DNA of 64,000 nucleotides from JANMDN01 sp031376285 (GCA_031376285.1 JANMDN010000086.1:1-64000); one strand, 5' to 3'; numbered from the stretch's first letter, positions 16,958 to 26,564 are shown. Notes: generated by a model not told the origin, from the sequence alone. A program made the numbers and translations.

Positions 16958-17902
16958 GCCCGGTCCACCCGAGAGCACCTCGCCGATGAGATGCGCTCCG
17001 TCGATCAACTCCACGGCCCGAGCGGCCGCGGCTTGGGACAGCACCAAGCAGAGGCCGAGGCCCATGTTGAACGTCGCCCAGAGGTCGTCGTCGGGAACGC
17101 GACCGCTGTCGATGATCGCCTGGATGGCTCGGTTAACCGGCCACGAGCCGATGTCGATTGTCGGGCAAAGGCCCTCAGGGAAGATTCGCGGCAAGTTTTC
17201 CGGCAGGCCGCCCCCGGTGATGTGCGCCGCGGCGTGGACCTCGACCCCGGCGGCCCTCAGTGCCGCCATATCGGCCGGGTAGAGCCGAGTCGGTTCCAGG
17301 AGCAGGTCCGCGTCAGCCGGTAGTGCCCCGTCGTCGACGAGCCGGCGTACGAGCGAGAAGCCGTTCGAATGAATCCCGGACGACTCGATACCGACGATCA
17401 CGTCGCCTTCCTTGACCAGGTGCGGCCCGAGCATCTCACTTCGCTCGACGACCCCGGTCGCAAAGCCCGCCAGGTCAAAGTGTCCGGGCTGGTAAAGCCC
17501 TGGCATCTCGGCGGTCTCACCACCAAGCAGCAGACATCCCGACGCCTCACACGCCGCCGCGACGCCCGCGACGATCTCCTTCGCCTCATCCGGATCGAGC
17601 TTGCCGACCGCGAGGTAGTCAAGGAACGCAAGCGGCTGCGCTCCCGAGCAGATGAGGTCGTTCACCGACATGGCCACGAGATCCTGGCCCAGGCCGGAGA
17701 TCCGGCCGAGCTCTCGCGCAAGGAGCACCTTCGTGCCGACGCCGTCGGTGCACGCCACAAGCATCGGCTCACGCATTACGGGCAGCGGGATCGCGCCGGC
17801 AAAACCGGCCGTGCCGCCGTGGACGAGCGCGGCGATGTTCGCGGTGTGTGCCCGGGCCGCGTCGAGGTCCACGCCAGCGTCCCGGTAGCGGACCTCGCTC
17901 AC
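16946..17902 (-). CDS. purM: phosphoribosylformylglycinamidine cyclo-ligase (AIR synthetase)
   Basis: ATP-dependent ring closure giving AIR, step five of the pathway. 318 aa, slightly short for the family. Starts MSEVRYRDAGVDLDAA; contains ACTDGVGTKVLLA, SVNDLICSGAQPLAFLDYLA and LLLGGETAEMPGLY, the ATP-grasp-unrelated PurM signatures. The ATG overlaps the purF stop by 4 bp. The 3' end overlaps the opposite-strand DUF4143 gene by 12 bp, so transcription of the two genes converges. Confidence 0.96.
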   Translation of the reverse strand: MSEVRYRDAGVDLDAARAHTANIAALVHGGTAGFAGAIPLPVMREPMLVACTDGVGTKVLLARELGRISGLGQDLVAMSVNDLICSGAQPLAFLDYLAVGKLDPDEAKEIVAGVAAACEASGCLLLGGETAEMPGLYQPGHFDLAGFATGVVERSEMLGPHLVKEGDVIVGIESSGIHSNGFSLVRRLVDDGALPADADLLLEPTRLYPADMAALRAAGVEVHAAAHITGGGLPENLPRIFPEGLCPTIDIGSWPVNRAIQAIIDSGRVPDDDLWATFNMGLGLCLVLSQAAAARAVELIDGAHLIGEVLSGGPGLVR

Positions 17903-19323
17903 CTGGCCACCGCGGGCTCGAAGCGGAGCTTGACGCTGTCTGAGGGAACCGGGATCGGGTATTCGCCGGTGAAACAGGCGTGGCAGAAGCCCTCCGCAGG
18001 ACGGCCGACCGCCCGCTCAAGGCCGTCGAGTGAGAGGTAGGCGAGGCTCGTCGCGCCGCTCATCTCGACGATCTCCTCAAGGGTCATGGTCGCCGCGACA
18101 AGCTCGCGGCGATTTGGCATGTCGATCCCGTAGAAGCAGGGCCACGCGATCGGCGGGCTTGAGATGCGCAAGTGGACCTCAGCCGCGCCTCCCTGGTCAA
18201 AGAGCATCTGAACCGTTTGGCGGACGGTGTTGCCGCGAACGATCGAGTCGTCGACGACGACGAGCCGCTTGCCCTCGATGACCGAGCGCAGTGGGTTGAA
18301 CTTCAGCCGAATGCCCTGCTGGCGAAGGCCCTGATCGGGCTGGATGAAGCTCCGGCCCACGTAGCGGTTGCGCACCACAGCCTCGGCGTACGGAATCCCC
18401 GACGCGGAGGAAAACCCGATGGCGGCGGGCGTTCCCGAGTCGGGTAGGCCGACCACGAGATCAACATCGGCCGGGGCCTCTCGGGCCAGCTCGATACCCA
18501 TCCGGTGGCGCGCCTCCCAGACGGAGACACCCTCGAGGTTGGTGTCGGGCCGCGCGAAGTAGATGTGTTCGAAGACACACATGCTCCGGCGCACCGACTC
18601 GATCACCTGGCGCGACTCGATCCCGTTCCGAGAGAGGCGAACCACCTCGCCCGGACGAACATCGCGGATGAACTCGGCACCGATCTGGTCGAGCGCGCAG
18701 CTCTCGGAGACGACGCAGTGCCCGTGGTCGCCGAGTCGTCCGAGGACGAGCGGACGGACGCCGTGCGGGTCGCGGAACGCGACGACCTCGGTCTCGCTCA
18801 TGACGACCGCCGAGAACGCGCCGACGAGGTCCGGCAGAACGGATGCGGTCGCCTCGAACAGGTCGCCGGGCGCGCTCGCGATGAGCGCGGCAATGATCTC
18901 GGAGTCCGTCGAGGCGGCGAGATCATCCCCCGCGGCCATGCAGCGCTCGCGAAGCGCATCGGTATTGGTGAGGTTGCCGTTGTGTCCGAGCGCGATGATG
19001 CCCGTGCCGCGTGGTCGGGCGACCGGCTGGGCGTTCTCCCAGTGGTTGCCGCCGGTCGTCGAGTAGCGGACGTGGCCAATGGCCGTATCGCCGACGAGGC
19101 TCCGTAGCGCCGGCTCGTCGAAGACGGCGCTGACGAGGCCCATATCGCGCTGCACAGTCACCTGGCCGCCGCCCGCGACCGCGATGCCGGCGCTCTCCTG
19201 CCCTCGATGCTGAAGCGCGTGCAGCGCGTAGAAGGTGATCCGCGAGACGTCGCGGCCCGGGGCGACGATCGCGACGACGCCGCACTCGTCGTGCAGGACG
19301 TCGTCGTCGAAGGGTGTCCTCAC
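17899..19323 (-). CDS. purF: amidophosphoribosyltransferase
   Basis: Commits PRPP to purine synthesis using glutamine. About 474 aa. A short propeptide precedes the catalytic Cys in ECGVVAI; ALQHRGQESAGIA marks the class II glutaminase, and VVVDDSIVRGNT is the PRPP loop. Cys residues in SMCVFEH, AWPCFYG and GFCHACFTG match positions of the iron-sulfur ligands of the Bacillus-type enzyme. GTG 19323 overlaps the purL TGA by 4 bp, as with all neighbouring junctions, so it is preferred to the ATG at 19356. Confidence 0.95.
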   Translation of the reverse strand: MRTPFDDDVLHDECGVVAIVAPGRDVSRITFYALHALQHRGQESAGIAVAGGGQVTVQRDMGLVSAVFDEPALRSLVGDTAIGHVRYSTTGGNHWENAQPVARPRGTGIIALGHNGNLTNTDALRERCMAAGDDLAASTDSEIIAALIASAPGDLFEATASVLPDLVGAFSAVVMSETEVVAFRDPHGVRPLVLGRLGDHGHCVVSESCALDQIGAEFIRDVRPGEVVRLSRNGIESRQVIESVRRSMCVFEHIYFARPDTNLEGVSVWEARHRMGIELAREAPADVDLVVGLPDSGTPAAIGFSSASGIPYAEAVVRNRYVGRSFIQPDQGLRQQGIRLKFNPLRSVIEGKRLVVVDDSIVRGNTVRQTVQMLFDQGGAAEVHLRISSPPIAWPCFYGIDMPNRRELVAATMTLEEIVEMSGATSLAYLSLDGLERAVGRPAEGFCHACFTGEYPIPVPSDSVKLRFEPAVAR

Positions 19324-21503
19324 GGCGCCCACGACCGATCGAGGCCGTTTGACCATGCCTCGCGCGCGTCCGCCAGTGCCAACTCGATGTTGGTTTCGCC
19401 GACGCGGATCTGGAGCCGGTCACCGGTCACCGTGCCGATGACGGTTGCCACGGTTCCGTTTGCCTCGATCGCGTCGAGCACGTCGCGGCAGTCACGTGGG
19501 CGGCAGGTGAGGAGCGCCCGCCCGCCACCTTCGCCGAACAGTGCCTCGTCGGCACGTCGCCCGCCGTCGACCTCGACGTGAGCACCGAGATACCCCGCGA
19601 TGGCACTCTCGGCGAGCGCGACCCCAAACCCGCCCGCGCTGATGTCGTGCGCGCTTCGAACGAGGCCGAGACCGGTGGCCTGCAGGAGGGCCCGAACGGT
19701 GGCCGTCTCGACCGGGATGTCGGGCCGCGGCGGCGCCCCTCGGGCGTCGCCAAGCCACTCACTCGCGTCGAGCCGAGCGGCGGGGGAGCCGACGTGGATG
19801 ATCACGTCGCCATCTTCCTGGAACCCAATGCCGACCGTCGCGGTTTCGTCGACAAGCCCCACCATCCCCACGACCGGCGTCGGATGGATCGCCCGGGTCA
19901 CCGATTCGTTGTAGAGCGACACGTTCCCGGAGACAACGGGGATGCCGAGCGCGGTGCATGCCTCGGACATCCCTGCGATCACCTCCGCCAGGCGCCAACC
20001 GGTCGAACCCTTCTCGGGGTTTGCGAAGTTCAGGCAGTTCGTGATCGCAAGCGGGCGCGCCCCGGTGCAGGCGAGGTTTCGTGCCGCCTCGAACACCACC
20101 GAAGCGCCACCCCCGCGAGGGTCGAGCTGACAGTGGCGCTCCGCGCCGTCGGTGGTGATGGCAAGCGCGCGACCCGTTCCGGGGATCCGGACAACCGCCG
20201 CGCCAGCGCTCCCGGGCCGTCGCAGCGTGCCCGCCCCGACGAGTTGGTCGTACTGCTCGTAGACGCTTCGCTTGCTGGCGATGTTCGGCCGGGCAAGGAG
20301 CGAGCGCCAGGCCGCGGCAAGGTCGGTCGGCTCGGGGAGCGACGCAAGGTCGATTGCGACAGGGGCGGGCGCGGCGACGAGCGGTACGCCGTAGACGGGC
20401 GCGTCGTCGGTCAGGAACGCGGCGGGGATATCCGCCTCGACACGCCCCCCCATTCGGGCCACGAAGCTCCCGGTGTCGGTCACCGTCCCGATCACGGTGG
20501 CGTCGAGCTGCCAATGCGTGCAGACCTCCACGAGCGCGGCGACCCGCGATGGTTCGACCACCGCGAGCATCCGCTCTTGGCTCTCACTCACAAGGATCTC
20601 GCCCGCGCTCATCCCCTGCTCGCGTAGGGGAATCAGGTCAAGGTCGATATCGAGGCCAACCTCACCCCTGGCGGCCATCTCGCTCGCGGCGCTTGTGAGG
20701 CCAGCCGCGCCGAGATCCTGGAGCGCGACGAGCAGTCCACGGGCGGCGAGGTCCAAGCAGCAGTCCATGAGTTTGCGCTCGGTGAACGGGTCGCCGACCT
20801 GAACTGACGGGCGCTTGTCCTCGTCGTCGTCGAGCTCGGCGGAGGCAAGGATCGAGGCCCCCCCGATACCGTCGCGCCCGGTCCTATTCCCGATCAGCAC
20901 GAGGGCATTGCCGGGTCCGCTCGCGGCCGCGCGGAGCATGCCGTCGTGACGAACGAGCCCAACGCACATCGCGTTGACCAGGCACGACTCCTCGTAGCAG
21001 TCGTCGAAGCCAACCTCTCCGCCGACTGTCGGCACGCCGATGCAGTTGCCGTAGTGGCCGATCCCCTCGACAGCCCGCGTGAAGAGATACCGACTCCGCG
21101 GGCTCGTGAGCTCCCCGAAGCGCAATGAGTTCAGCAGGGCGACGGGCCGGGCGCCCATCGCCATGATGTCGCGGACGATGCCGCCGACGCCGGTCGCCGC
21201 GCCCTGGAAGGGTTCAACGGCGGAAGGGTGGTTGTGGCTTTCGATCTTGAACGCGACCGCCCAACCGTCACCGACATCCACGACCCCCGCGTTCTCGCCG
21301 GGGCCCTGCAGGACGCCGTCACCGGTCGATGGGAACGCTCGCAGGAGCGGCCGCGAATGCTTGTAGCTGCAGTGCTCGCTCCACATCAGGCTGAACATGA
21401 GGAGCTCGGCCTCAGATGGCTCGCGCCCCATCATTTCGACGATCCGGTCGGCCTCGTCGTCGGTGAGGCCGAGCTTGCGGTGGATGGCGGCGTCGGTGGT
21501 CAT
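19320..21503 (-). CDS. purL: phosphoribosylformylglycinamidine synthase, subunit PurL
   Basis: ATP-dependent FGAM synthetase subunit, 727 aa, the small PurL type that needs PurS and PurQ. Starts MTTDAAIHRKLGLTDDE; motifs include MWSEHCSYKHS, FKIESHNHPSAVEPFQGAATGVGG and LVLIGNRTGRDGIGGAS. The true start is ATG 21503, whose ATGA overlaps the purQ stop; the frame open further upstream is purQ shadow. PurS and PurQ are present in the same operon, so the complex is complete. Confidence 0.97.
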   Translation of the reverse strand: MTTDAAIHRKLGLTDDEADRIVEMMGREPSEAELLMFSLMWSEHCSYKHSRPLLRAFPSTGDGVLQGPGENAGVVDVGDGWAVAFKIESHNHPSAVEPFQGAATGVGGIVRDIMAMGARPVALLNSLRFGELTSPRSRYLFTRAVEGIGHYGNCIGVPTVGGEVGFDDCYEESCLVNAMCVGLVRHDGMLRAAASGPGNALVLIGNRTGRDGIGGASILASAELDDDEDKRPSVQVGDPFTERKLMDCCLDLAARGLLVALQDLGAAGLTSAASEMAARGEVGLDIDLDLIPLREQGMSAGEILVSESQERMLAVVEPSRVAALVEVCTHWQLDATVIGTVTDTGSFVARMGGRVEADIPAAFLTDDAPVYGVPLVAAPAPVAIDLASLPEPTDLAAAWRSLLARPNIASKRSVYEQYDQLVGAGTLRRPGSAGAAVVRIPGTGRALAITTDGAERHCQLDPRGGGASVVFEAARNLACTGARPLAITNCLNFANPEKGSTGWRLAEVIAGMSEACTALGIPVVSGNVSLYNESVTRAIHPTPVVGMVGLVDETATVGIGFQEDGDVIIHVGSPAARLDASEWLGDARGAPPRPDIPVETATVRALLQATGLGLVRSAHDISAGGFGVALAESAIAGYLGAHVEVDGGRRADEALFGEGGGRALLTCRPRDCRDVLDAIEANGTVATVIGTVTGDRLQIRVGETNIELALADAREAWSNGLDRSWAP

Positions 21504-22150
21504 GCGGCGAGGAGTCCTTGGAAAAGCGCGACGCCGTCGGCGGACCCGAGAAGCACGTCGCAGGCCTCTTCCGGGTGGGGCATCAGGCCCATCACGTTCC
21601 CGTCGCGGTTTGCGATCCCGGCCACCTGATCGACGCTGCCATTCGGATTCTCGCCGAGGTAGCGGAGCACCACGCGCCCGTCGGTCGGGTCGCCGAACCA
21701 GGCCCCGTCGTGGTGTTTGATTGGGATCGAGATGCCCTCGCCGCGGCTTCGCCCGCCGGTCCAGCGGGTCTCGGCGTCGCCGACCTCGAGCTCCGCTTGG
21801 CGACAGATGAATCGTAGGGTCCGGTTCGGCCGAAGGACCCCGGGCAGGAGACCCGCCTCGCAAAGCACCTGAAATCCGTTGCAGATGCCAAGGACCGGGC
21901 CGCCGTCACCGGCGAGTCGGCGGATCGCGTTCATGATCGGGGCGCGGCTCGCGATCGCCCCGGGGCGCAGGTGATCCCCGTACGAGAAGCCGCCGGGGAG
22001 CACGACGGCGGTGGTCCCGGGGGGCAGGTCGGTGTCGGCGTGCCAGGCGAAGTATGCGCGGGCGCCCGTCTCCTCGGCGGCTCGGAGGGCGCTCTCGTGG
22101 TCGAGCGTTCCGGGGAACCGGATCACCGCGATCTGATCAGGTCCCGTCAC
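21500..22150 (-). CDS. purQ: phosphoribosylformylglycinamidine synthase, glutaminase subunit PurQ
   Basis: Class I glutaminase feeding ammonia to PurL. 216 aa. Motifs: VLPGGFSYGDHLRPGAIA, the nucleophile Cys in LGICNGFQVL, and MGLMPHPEEACD near the end carrying the catalytic His/Glu. It overlaps both neighbours by 4 bp: start with the upstream lipoprotein gene, stop with purL. Confidence 0.96.
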   Translation of the reverse strand: MTGPDQIAVIRFPGTLDHESALRAAEETGARAYFAWHADTDLPPGTTAVVLPGGFSYGDHLRPGAIASRAPIMNAIRRLAGDGGPVLGICNGFQVLCEAGLLPGVLRPNRTLRFICRQAELEVGDAETRWTGGRSRGEGISIPIKHHDGAWFGDPTDGRVVLRYLGENPNGSVDQVAGIANRDGNVMGLMPHPEEACDVLLGSADGVALFQGLLAA

Positions 22151-22821
22151 GGTGCGGCGACCTTCGCGAACCGCTCGTCGACGACCGGTAGGAGGCGATC
22201 AAAGAGCGCTCGATCGGCCTGGACTCCCGTGACCGTCAGGGCAGCGATCACATCCGCGCGACGAATCACGGCGTACAGGGTGCGCTGCGGTTTGCCACCG
22301 GCGTCGCGGACCTCGAGGTGAAGGCCAAGCCGTTCGTCCCCGACGTTTGGGAGGGTCACGGGCTCGACACCAACGGTGAAGGCCTGGCTGGTTCCCGTCG
22401 CCGAGTTCTTCACCGAGACAGGGTAGGAGGTGCAGCCGTTCGTAGCCGTCCGAAGCGCGGCGACGGCCGCCGCGGCGGCGCCTGAGGGGTAGGCGGTCAG
22501 CCCGCCCTGCACAAGCGCCGAATCCGCGACCCGGACGAACTCCGCGCGAGCCTTTGTCGTGCCTGGGGCCTTCAGCGGCACGACACCGCAGAGCTCTGCG
22601 CCGAGGGTTTCGATTGCGACCTCGCTCCAACCCTCACCCAGATCTTCCGCGGTCACAAGCGCCCCAGAGAGCTTCTTCGCCGTCGGCAGGGCCGCCCCGG
22701 GAGCGCTGGTCGAGACGGTCGTGGTCGACGTCGGGGCGGGCTTCACGTCGTCTGCGCCAGCGCAGCCCACGAGGACACCGACGCACGAAACGGACAGCAC
22801 GAGCGCAGCCGCTCGCGTCAC
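22147..22821 (-). CDS. putative secreted lipoprotein embedded in the purine operon
   Basis: 224 aa, no recognised family. The signal peptide ends in the lipobox LVGCAG (Cys about residue 20), followed by an Asp/Thr/Ser/Pro-rich linker and a mixed alpha/beta domain containing LGEGWSEVAIETLGAELC and NGCTSYPV; the two later Cys residues could form a disulfide. It resembles generic actinobacterial sensor-like lipoproteins (PknH-sensor fold would be a candidate comparison). GTG 22821 overlaps the purS stop by 4 bp and its stop overlaps purQ by 4 bp, so it is translated as part of the operon although it has no evident role in purine synthesis. Confidence 0.7.
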   Translation of the reverse strand: MTRAAALVLSVSCVGVLVGCAGADDVKPAPTSTTTVSTSAPGAALPTAKKLSGALVTAEDLGEGWSEVAIETLGAELCGVVPLKAPGTTKARAEFVRVADSALVQGGLTAYPSGAAAAAVAALRTATNGCTSYPVSVKNSATGTSQAFTVGVEPVTLPNVGDERLGLHLEVRDAGGKPQRTLYAVIRRADVIAALTVTGVQADRALFDRLLPVVDERFAKVAAP

Positions 22822-23054
22822 CCGTCGACCTCGATGCTGTAGTCCTCGATCAGCGGGTTTGCGAGGAGTTGGTCGCACATTTCCCTCGCGGTCTCCGCGG
22901 GGTCGTCCCCGGCGATGTCGAGTTCGATGCGACGGCCGACGCGGACCTCGCCGTGGGCCCCGAACCCGAGGCTTGCGAGCGCGCCTTGGACCGCCTGGCC
23001 CTGTGGGTCGAGGACACCGGCCCTCGGCATGACGGTCACCACGACACGGGTCAT
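22818..23054 (-). CDS. purS: phosphoribosylformylglycinamidine synthase, subunit PurS
   Basis: 78-aa small subunit bridging PurL and PurQ. Sequence begins MTRVVVTVMPRAGVLDPQG, then GQAVQGALASLGF and VRVGRRIELDI, a clear PurS pattern, ending NPLIEDYSIEV. ATG 23054 overlaps the purC TGA by 4 bp; the longer frame (23072) is not needed. Confidence 0.94.
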   Translation of the reverse strand: MTRVVVTVMPRAGVLDPQGQAVQGALASLGFGAHGEVRVGRRIELDIAGDDPAETAREMCDQLLANPLIEDYSIEVDG

Positions 23055-23926
23055 CGGGTCTCCTCGATCCAAGATTCCAGGGTGCGGCCGGTGATGCGGT
23101 GGTAGGCCTCACGGTAGCGGGCGCTGGTACCGGAGACGATTTCCGGCGGGAGTGGCGGGGCCGGTGGATGGTGATCCCATCCGCTTGCGTCGAGCCAGTC
23201 CCGCACGAACTGCTTGTCAAATGATGGTGGGTTCGCGCCGGGCTCGTACCCGTCCACCGGCCAGAAGCGACTCGAGTCCGGCGTGACGGCTTCGTCGCCG
23301 AGCATCAGGTGACCGTTCGCGTCGCGACCGATTTCGAACTTCGTGTCGGCGAGGATGATCCCAACGTCGAGGCAGGCGCTCGCGGCGAGGCGATAGAGCG
23401 CCAGTGAGATCCGTTCGATCTCGGCGGCGACGTCTGGCCCCAGAAGATCCGCAACCTCAGACCGGCCGATGTTCTCGTCGTGGCCCTCACTCGCCTTGGT
23501 CGCCGGGGTGAAGATTGGCTCGGGGAGGGCGTCGGCGAGGCGCAGGTCGGGCGCAAGCGCATAGCCGCAGACCGAGCCCGTCTCCTGATAGTCGCGCCAA
23601 CCGGAACCAGCGAGGTAGCCACGCACGACGCACTCCACGGGGAGCATCTCCAGCTTTCGCACGAGCATGGTCCGGCCGGCAAAGGTTGGTCCTTGCCACT
23701 GCGCCGGAAGGTCTGGCTCGCGCACCGAGATGAGGTGGTTCGCGACGACGGACGTGGTCGTACCAAACCAGTGCGCCGCGAGCCCGGTCAGCGCCTGTCC
23801 CTTTCCGGGGATGAGCGTTGGAAGGACGACGTCGTAGGCCGAGATGCGGTCGCTCGTGACGATGACGAGACGATCGTTGCCGACGTCGTGGACCTCTCGA
23901 ACCTTGCCCCGAACCAATACGGTCAC
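23051..23926 (-). CDS. purC: SAICAR synthetase
   Basis: Joins CAIR and aspartate with ATP. 291 aa. Motifs: GKVREVHDVG (N-terminal phosphate site), ISAYDVVLPTLIPGKG, MLPVECVVRGYLAGSGW and ILADTKFEIG, with LGDEAVTPDSSRFWP. GTG 23926 overlaps the purB stop by 4 bp. Confidence 0.96.
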   Translation of the reverse strand: MTVLVRGKVREVHDVGNDRLVIVTSDRISAYDVVLPTLIPGKGQALTGLAAHWFGTTTSVVANHLISVREPDLPAQWQGPTFAGRTMLVRKLEMLPVECVVRGYLAGSGWRDYQETGSVCGYALAPDLRLADALPEPIFTPATKASEGHDENIGRSEVADLLGPDVAAEIERISLALYRLAASACLDVGIILADTKFEIGRDANGHLMLGDEAVTPDSSRFWPVDGYEPGANPPSFDKQFVRDWLDASGWDHHPPAPPLPPEIVSGTSARYREAYHRITGRTLESWIEETR

Positions 23927-25218
23927 AGGGCCTCGACCCGCTCGCGAACGACATCAAGATGGCGCAGATGATGCCGCGGATCGAAGAGCGCATCGAGGTC
24001 GGTGTCCGGGAGAACCGCGGTGACGTCGGGGTCTTTGCCGAGGAGGTCGCGGAAGGAGACGCCGCCGTCCCATGCCGTGAGCGCGTTTCGCTGAACGGTC
24101 GTGTAGGCCAGCTCGCGCGTCAGTCCACGCTCCACCAGCTCAAGCAGGACTCGCTGCGAGAAAACCAGCCCATGCGAGCTTCGCAGCACAGCGGCCATCC
24201 GCTCGGGATAGACGACGAGCCCCTCGACGAGCGTGCGGGTTGTCGCGATGAGGTAGTCAAGGAGAACATGCGAGTCCGGCAAAATCACGCGCTCCACTGA
24301 CGAATGTGAGATGTCGCGCTCGTGCCAGAGCGCGACGTTCTCCAGTGCTGCGATGGCGTTTCCGCGAAGGACTCGCGCAAGGCCCGAGATGCGTTCCCCG
24401 GTGATGGGGTTTCGCTTGTGGGGCATTGCCGAGCTGCCCTTCTGGCCGACCGTGAAGGCCTCTTCGGCCTCGCGGACCTCGGTGCGCTGAAGATGGCGGA
24501 GCTCCGTCGCGAGGCGGTCGAGTCCGCTCGCTGCGACGGCCATCTGCGAAAGCAGCTCCGCATGCCGGTCGCGGGGAATGACTTGGGTTGCGGCCGGCTC
24601 GACGGCAAGGCCGAGGTCGTCGAGCACCTCCGCTTCGAGCGCCGGATCGAGCATCGCGTAGGTTCCGACCGCCCCGGACAGGGTTCCGACGCTCGCGCGG
24701 GCGACCGCTGTCGCGAGTCGCTCCTCGTTTCGTCGGCTCTCGAACGCAAAACCTGCGAGCTTGAAGCCGAACGTCGTGGGCTCGGCGTGGATGCCGTGGG
24801 TGCGCCCGACGGTGACGGTCCCCCACTGCTCCAGAGCGCGTTCGCGGAGCACCTGGGTGAGCGCCGCCTGCTCGGCGAGCAGGATCGGTCCTGAGTCTGC
24901 GATTGCAAGGGCCGTCGCGGTGTCGAGAACGTCGCTTGAGGTGAGCCCGTAGTGCACCCAACGCGATGCGGGGCCGATGTGCTCGGCCACGTTTGTCAGG
25001 AACGCGACGACGTCGTGATTGGTCGTCGCCTCGATTTCCCGGGTCCGCTCGACCGAGAAGGCGGCCTTCGCTTCGATCTCGGCGAGGTCGGCGGCCGGAA
25101 TCACGCCGCGGCGCTGCCAGGCGCGACAGACCGCCAGCTCGACTCGGAGCCAGCGCTCGAGCTTGGCCTCTTCGGTCCAAATGGCGGCCATCGCGGGACG
25201 TGAGTAGCGACCGATCAC
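23923..25218 (-). CDS. purB: adenylosuccinate lyase
   Basis: Acts twice in purine synthesis, cleaving SAICAR and adenylosuccinate. 431 aa. The fumarase-superfamily signature GSSAMPHKRNPI is present, with TTNHDVVAFL, HYGLTSSDVLDT and GRTHGIHAEPTTFG supplying catalytic His residues. It starts at GTG 25218, overlapping the purD stop by 4 bp. Confidence 0.97.
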   Translation of the reverse strand: MIGRYSRPAMAAIWTEEAKLERWLRVELAVCRAWQRRGVIPAADLAEIEAKAAFSVERTREIEATTNHDVVAFLTNVAEHIGPASRWVHYGLTSSDVLDTATALAIADSGPILLAEQAALTQVLRERALEQWGTVTVGRTHGIHAEPTTFGFKLAGFAFESRRNEERLATAVARASVGTLSGAVGTYAMLDPALEAEVLDDLGLAVEPAATQVIPRDRHAELLSQMAVAASGLDRLATELRHLQRTEVREAEEAFTVGQKGSSAMPHKRNPITGERISGLARVLRGNAIAALENVALWHERDISHSSVERVILPDSHVLLDYLIATTRTLVEGLVVYPERMAAVLRSSHGLVFSQRVLLELVERGLTRELAYTTVQRNALTAWDGGVSFRDLLGKDPDVTAVLPDTDLDALFDPRHHLRHLDVVRERVEAL

Positions 25219-26501
25219 AGGTCGGTGTCCTCATCGAGGCCTTCGCCGATATCGGTGCGCATTTGGCGGCCTCGGAACCGGATCTGGGTGGCCGTTGCGT
25301 AGGCCCGCATCCTGGCGGTCTCGCAGTCGCTCCCAAGGGCTGCCACGGCAAGAACGCGCCCCCCGGCAGTCACGACGCGGCCCCCGGCGTCCAATGCGGT
25401 GCCGGCGTGAAACACCAGCGCCCCGGATGCTTTGGCACGAGTCAGACCCGAGAGCGGGTCGCCGAGTTGGGGCTCCACCGGGTATCCGGAGGCGGCGAGC
25501 ACGACTGCCACGCACGCGTCGCTTGTGACGCGTATGGAATCGCTTGCGAGGGTGCCGTTTGCGGCACCCTCGAGGAGATCGAGCAGATCCTCGTCAAGGC
25601 GCGGAAGGATGGCCTGGGTCTCTGGATCGCCGAAGCGGGTGTTGAACTCCAGCACCATCGGCCCGTCGCTTGTCATCATGAGCCCGGCATAGAGCACACC
25701 GACAAACGGGATCCCGCGTCGCGCGAGTTCGGCGATGACCGGTCGGTGCACGAGATCGACGAGCTGATCTGCGAGGTCGTCGGGGAGATCGGGGATCGGG
25801 GAGACCGAGCCCATACCCCCGGTGTTCGGACCGGTATTGCCGTCACCGATCGGTTTGTAGTCGCGCGCCGCCGGGAAGCGTCGGACGTTCGTACCGTCGC
25901 AGATCGCAAGGAGGGAAACCTCCGGACCGGTGAGTCCGGCCTCGACCACGACCGTGCGGCCGGCCTCACCGAAGCGGTCTCGGACGAGACAGTCCTCCAG
26001 GGCCGTGCGAGCCTCGCCGCGGGTCGTTGCGATCACGACGCCCTTACCCGCCGCGAGGCCATCGGCCTTGATGGCGACCGGGTACCCGAAATCGTCGGCG
26101 GCAAAGAGCCCGACGTCGACGTCGGTCACCGTCTCTGACGCCGCCGTCGGAACACCAGCGGCGACCATGATCTCCTTGGCAAATGCCTTGCTTCCCTCGA
26201 GGCGTGCGGCGTCCGCGGACGGGCCCACGGTCGGGACCCCGGCGGCTCGGAGGCGATCGGCGAGCCCAGCGACGAGAGGGGCCTCGGGGCCGATGACCGC
26301 GAGGTCGGCGCCGCACGCCGTCGCCAAGGCCACGAGCCCGTCGAGATCGTCGACCGGCACCGCGTGTACCTCAGCCTGCGCCGCGATACCCGGGTTACCG
26401 GGCGCGCAGACCACGCGGGGCGTCTTGGGCGATCTCGTGAGCGCCGCGATGAGGGCATGCTCACGACCACCGCCCCCGACGACGAGGACCGTTCGCGTCA
26501 C
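25215..26501 (-). CDS. purD: phosphoribosylamine-glycine ligase
   Basis: ATP-grasp ligase making GAR, step two. 428 aa from GTG 26501: TVLVVGGGGREHAL at the N terminus, then GSKAFAKEIM, IKADGLAAGKGVV, GPNTGGMGS and VLEFNTRFGDPETQ. It is first in the nine-gene block, so the operon promoter should lie in the 64 bp shared with the divergent small gene at 26565. A frame open to 26600 exists but lacks PurD-like sequence before the GTG. Confidence 0.96.
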   Translation of the reverse strand: MTRTVLVVGGGGREHALIAALTRSPKTPRVVCAPGNPGIAAQAEVHAVPVDDLDGLVALATACGADLAVIGPEAPLVAGLADRLRAAGVPTVGPSADAARLEGSKAFAKEIMVAAGVPTAASETVTDVDVGLFAADDFGYPVAIKADGLAAGKGVVIATTRGEARTALEDCLVRDRFGEAGRTVVVEAGLTGPEVSLLAICDGTNVRRFPAARDYKPIGDGNTGPNTGGMGSVSPIPDLPDDLADQLVDLVHRPVIAELARRGIPFVGVLYAGLMMTSDGPMVLEFNTRFGDPETQAILPRLDEDLLDLLEGAANGTLASDSIRVTSDACVAVVLAASGYPVEPQLGDPLSGLTRAKASGALVFHAGTALDAGGRVVTAGGRVLAVAALGSDCETARMRAYATATQIRFRGRQMRTDIGEGLDEDTDL

Positions 26502-26564
26502 TTCCAGAGGATACTGATACCGCCGGGGCAGGGGCTCCCCGAATGGGCGGACTACGATACGTCC

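Noticed and set aside
19320..19323. TGA at gene overlaps as selenocysteine codons
   Set aside because: Each such TGA lies at the normal end of a complete enzyme and overlaps the next start; no SECIS-like hairpin sought or seen would be needed.
26502..26564. Purine riboswitch before purD
   Set aside because: Only about 60 bp separates the divergent starts and no three-way-junction pattern is visible.
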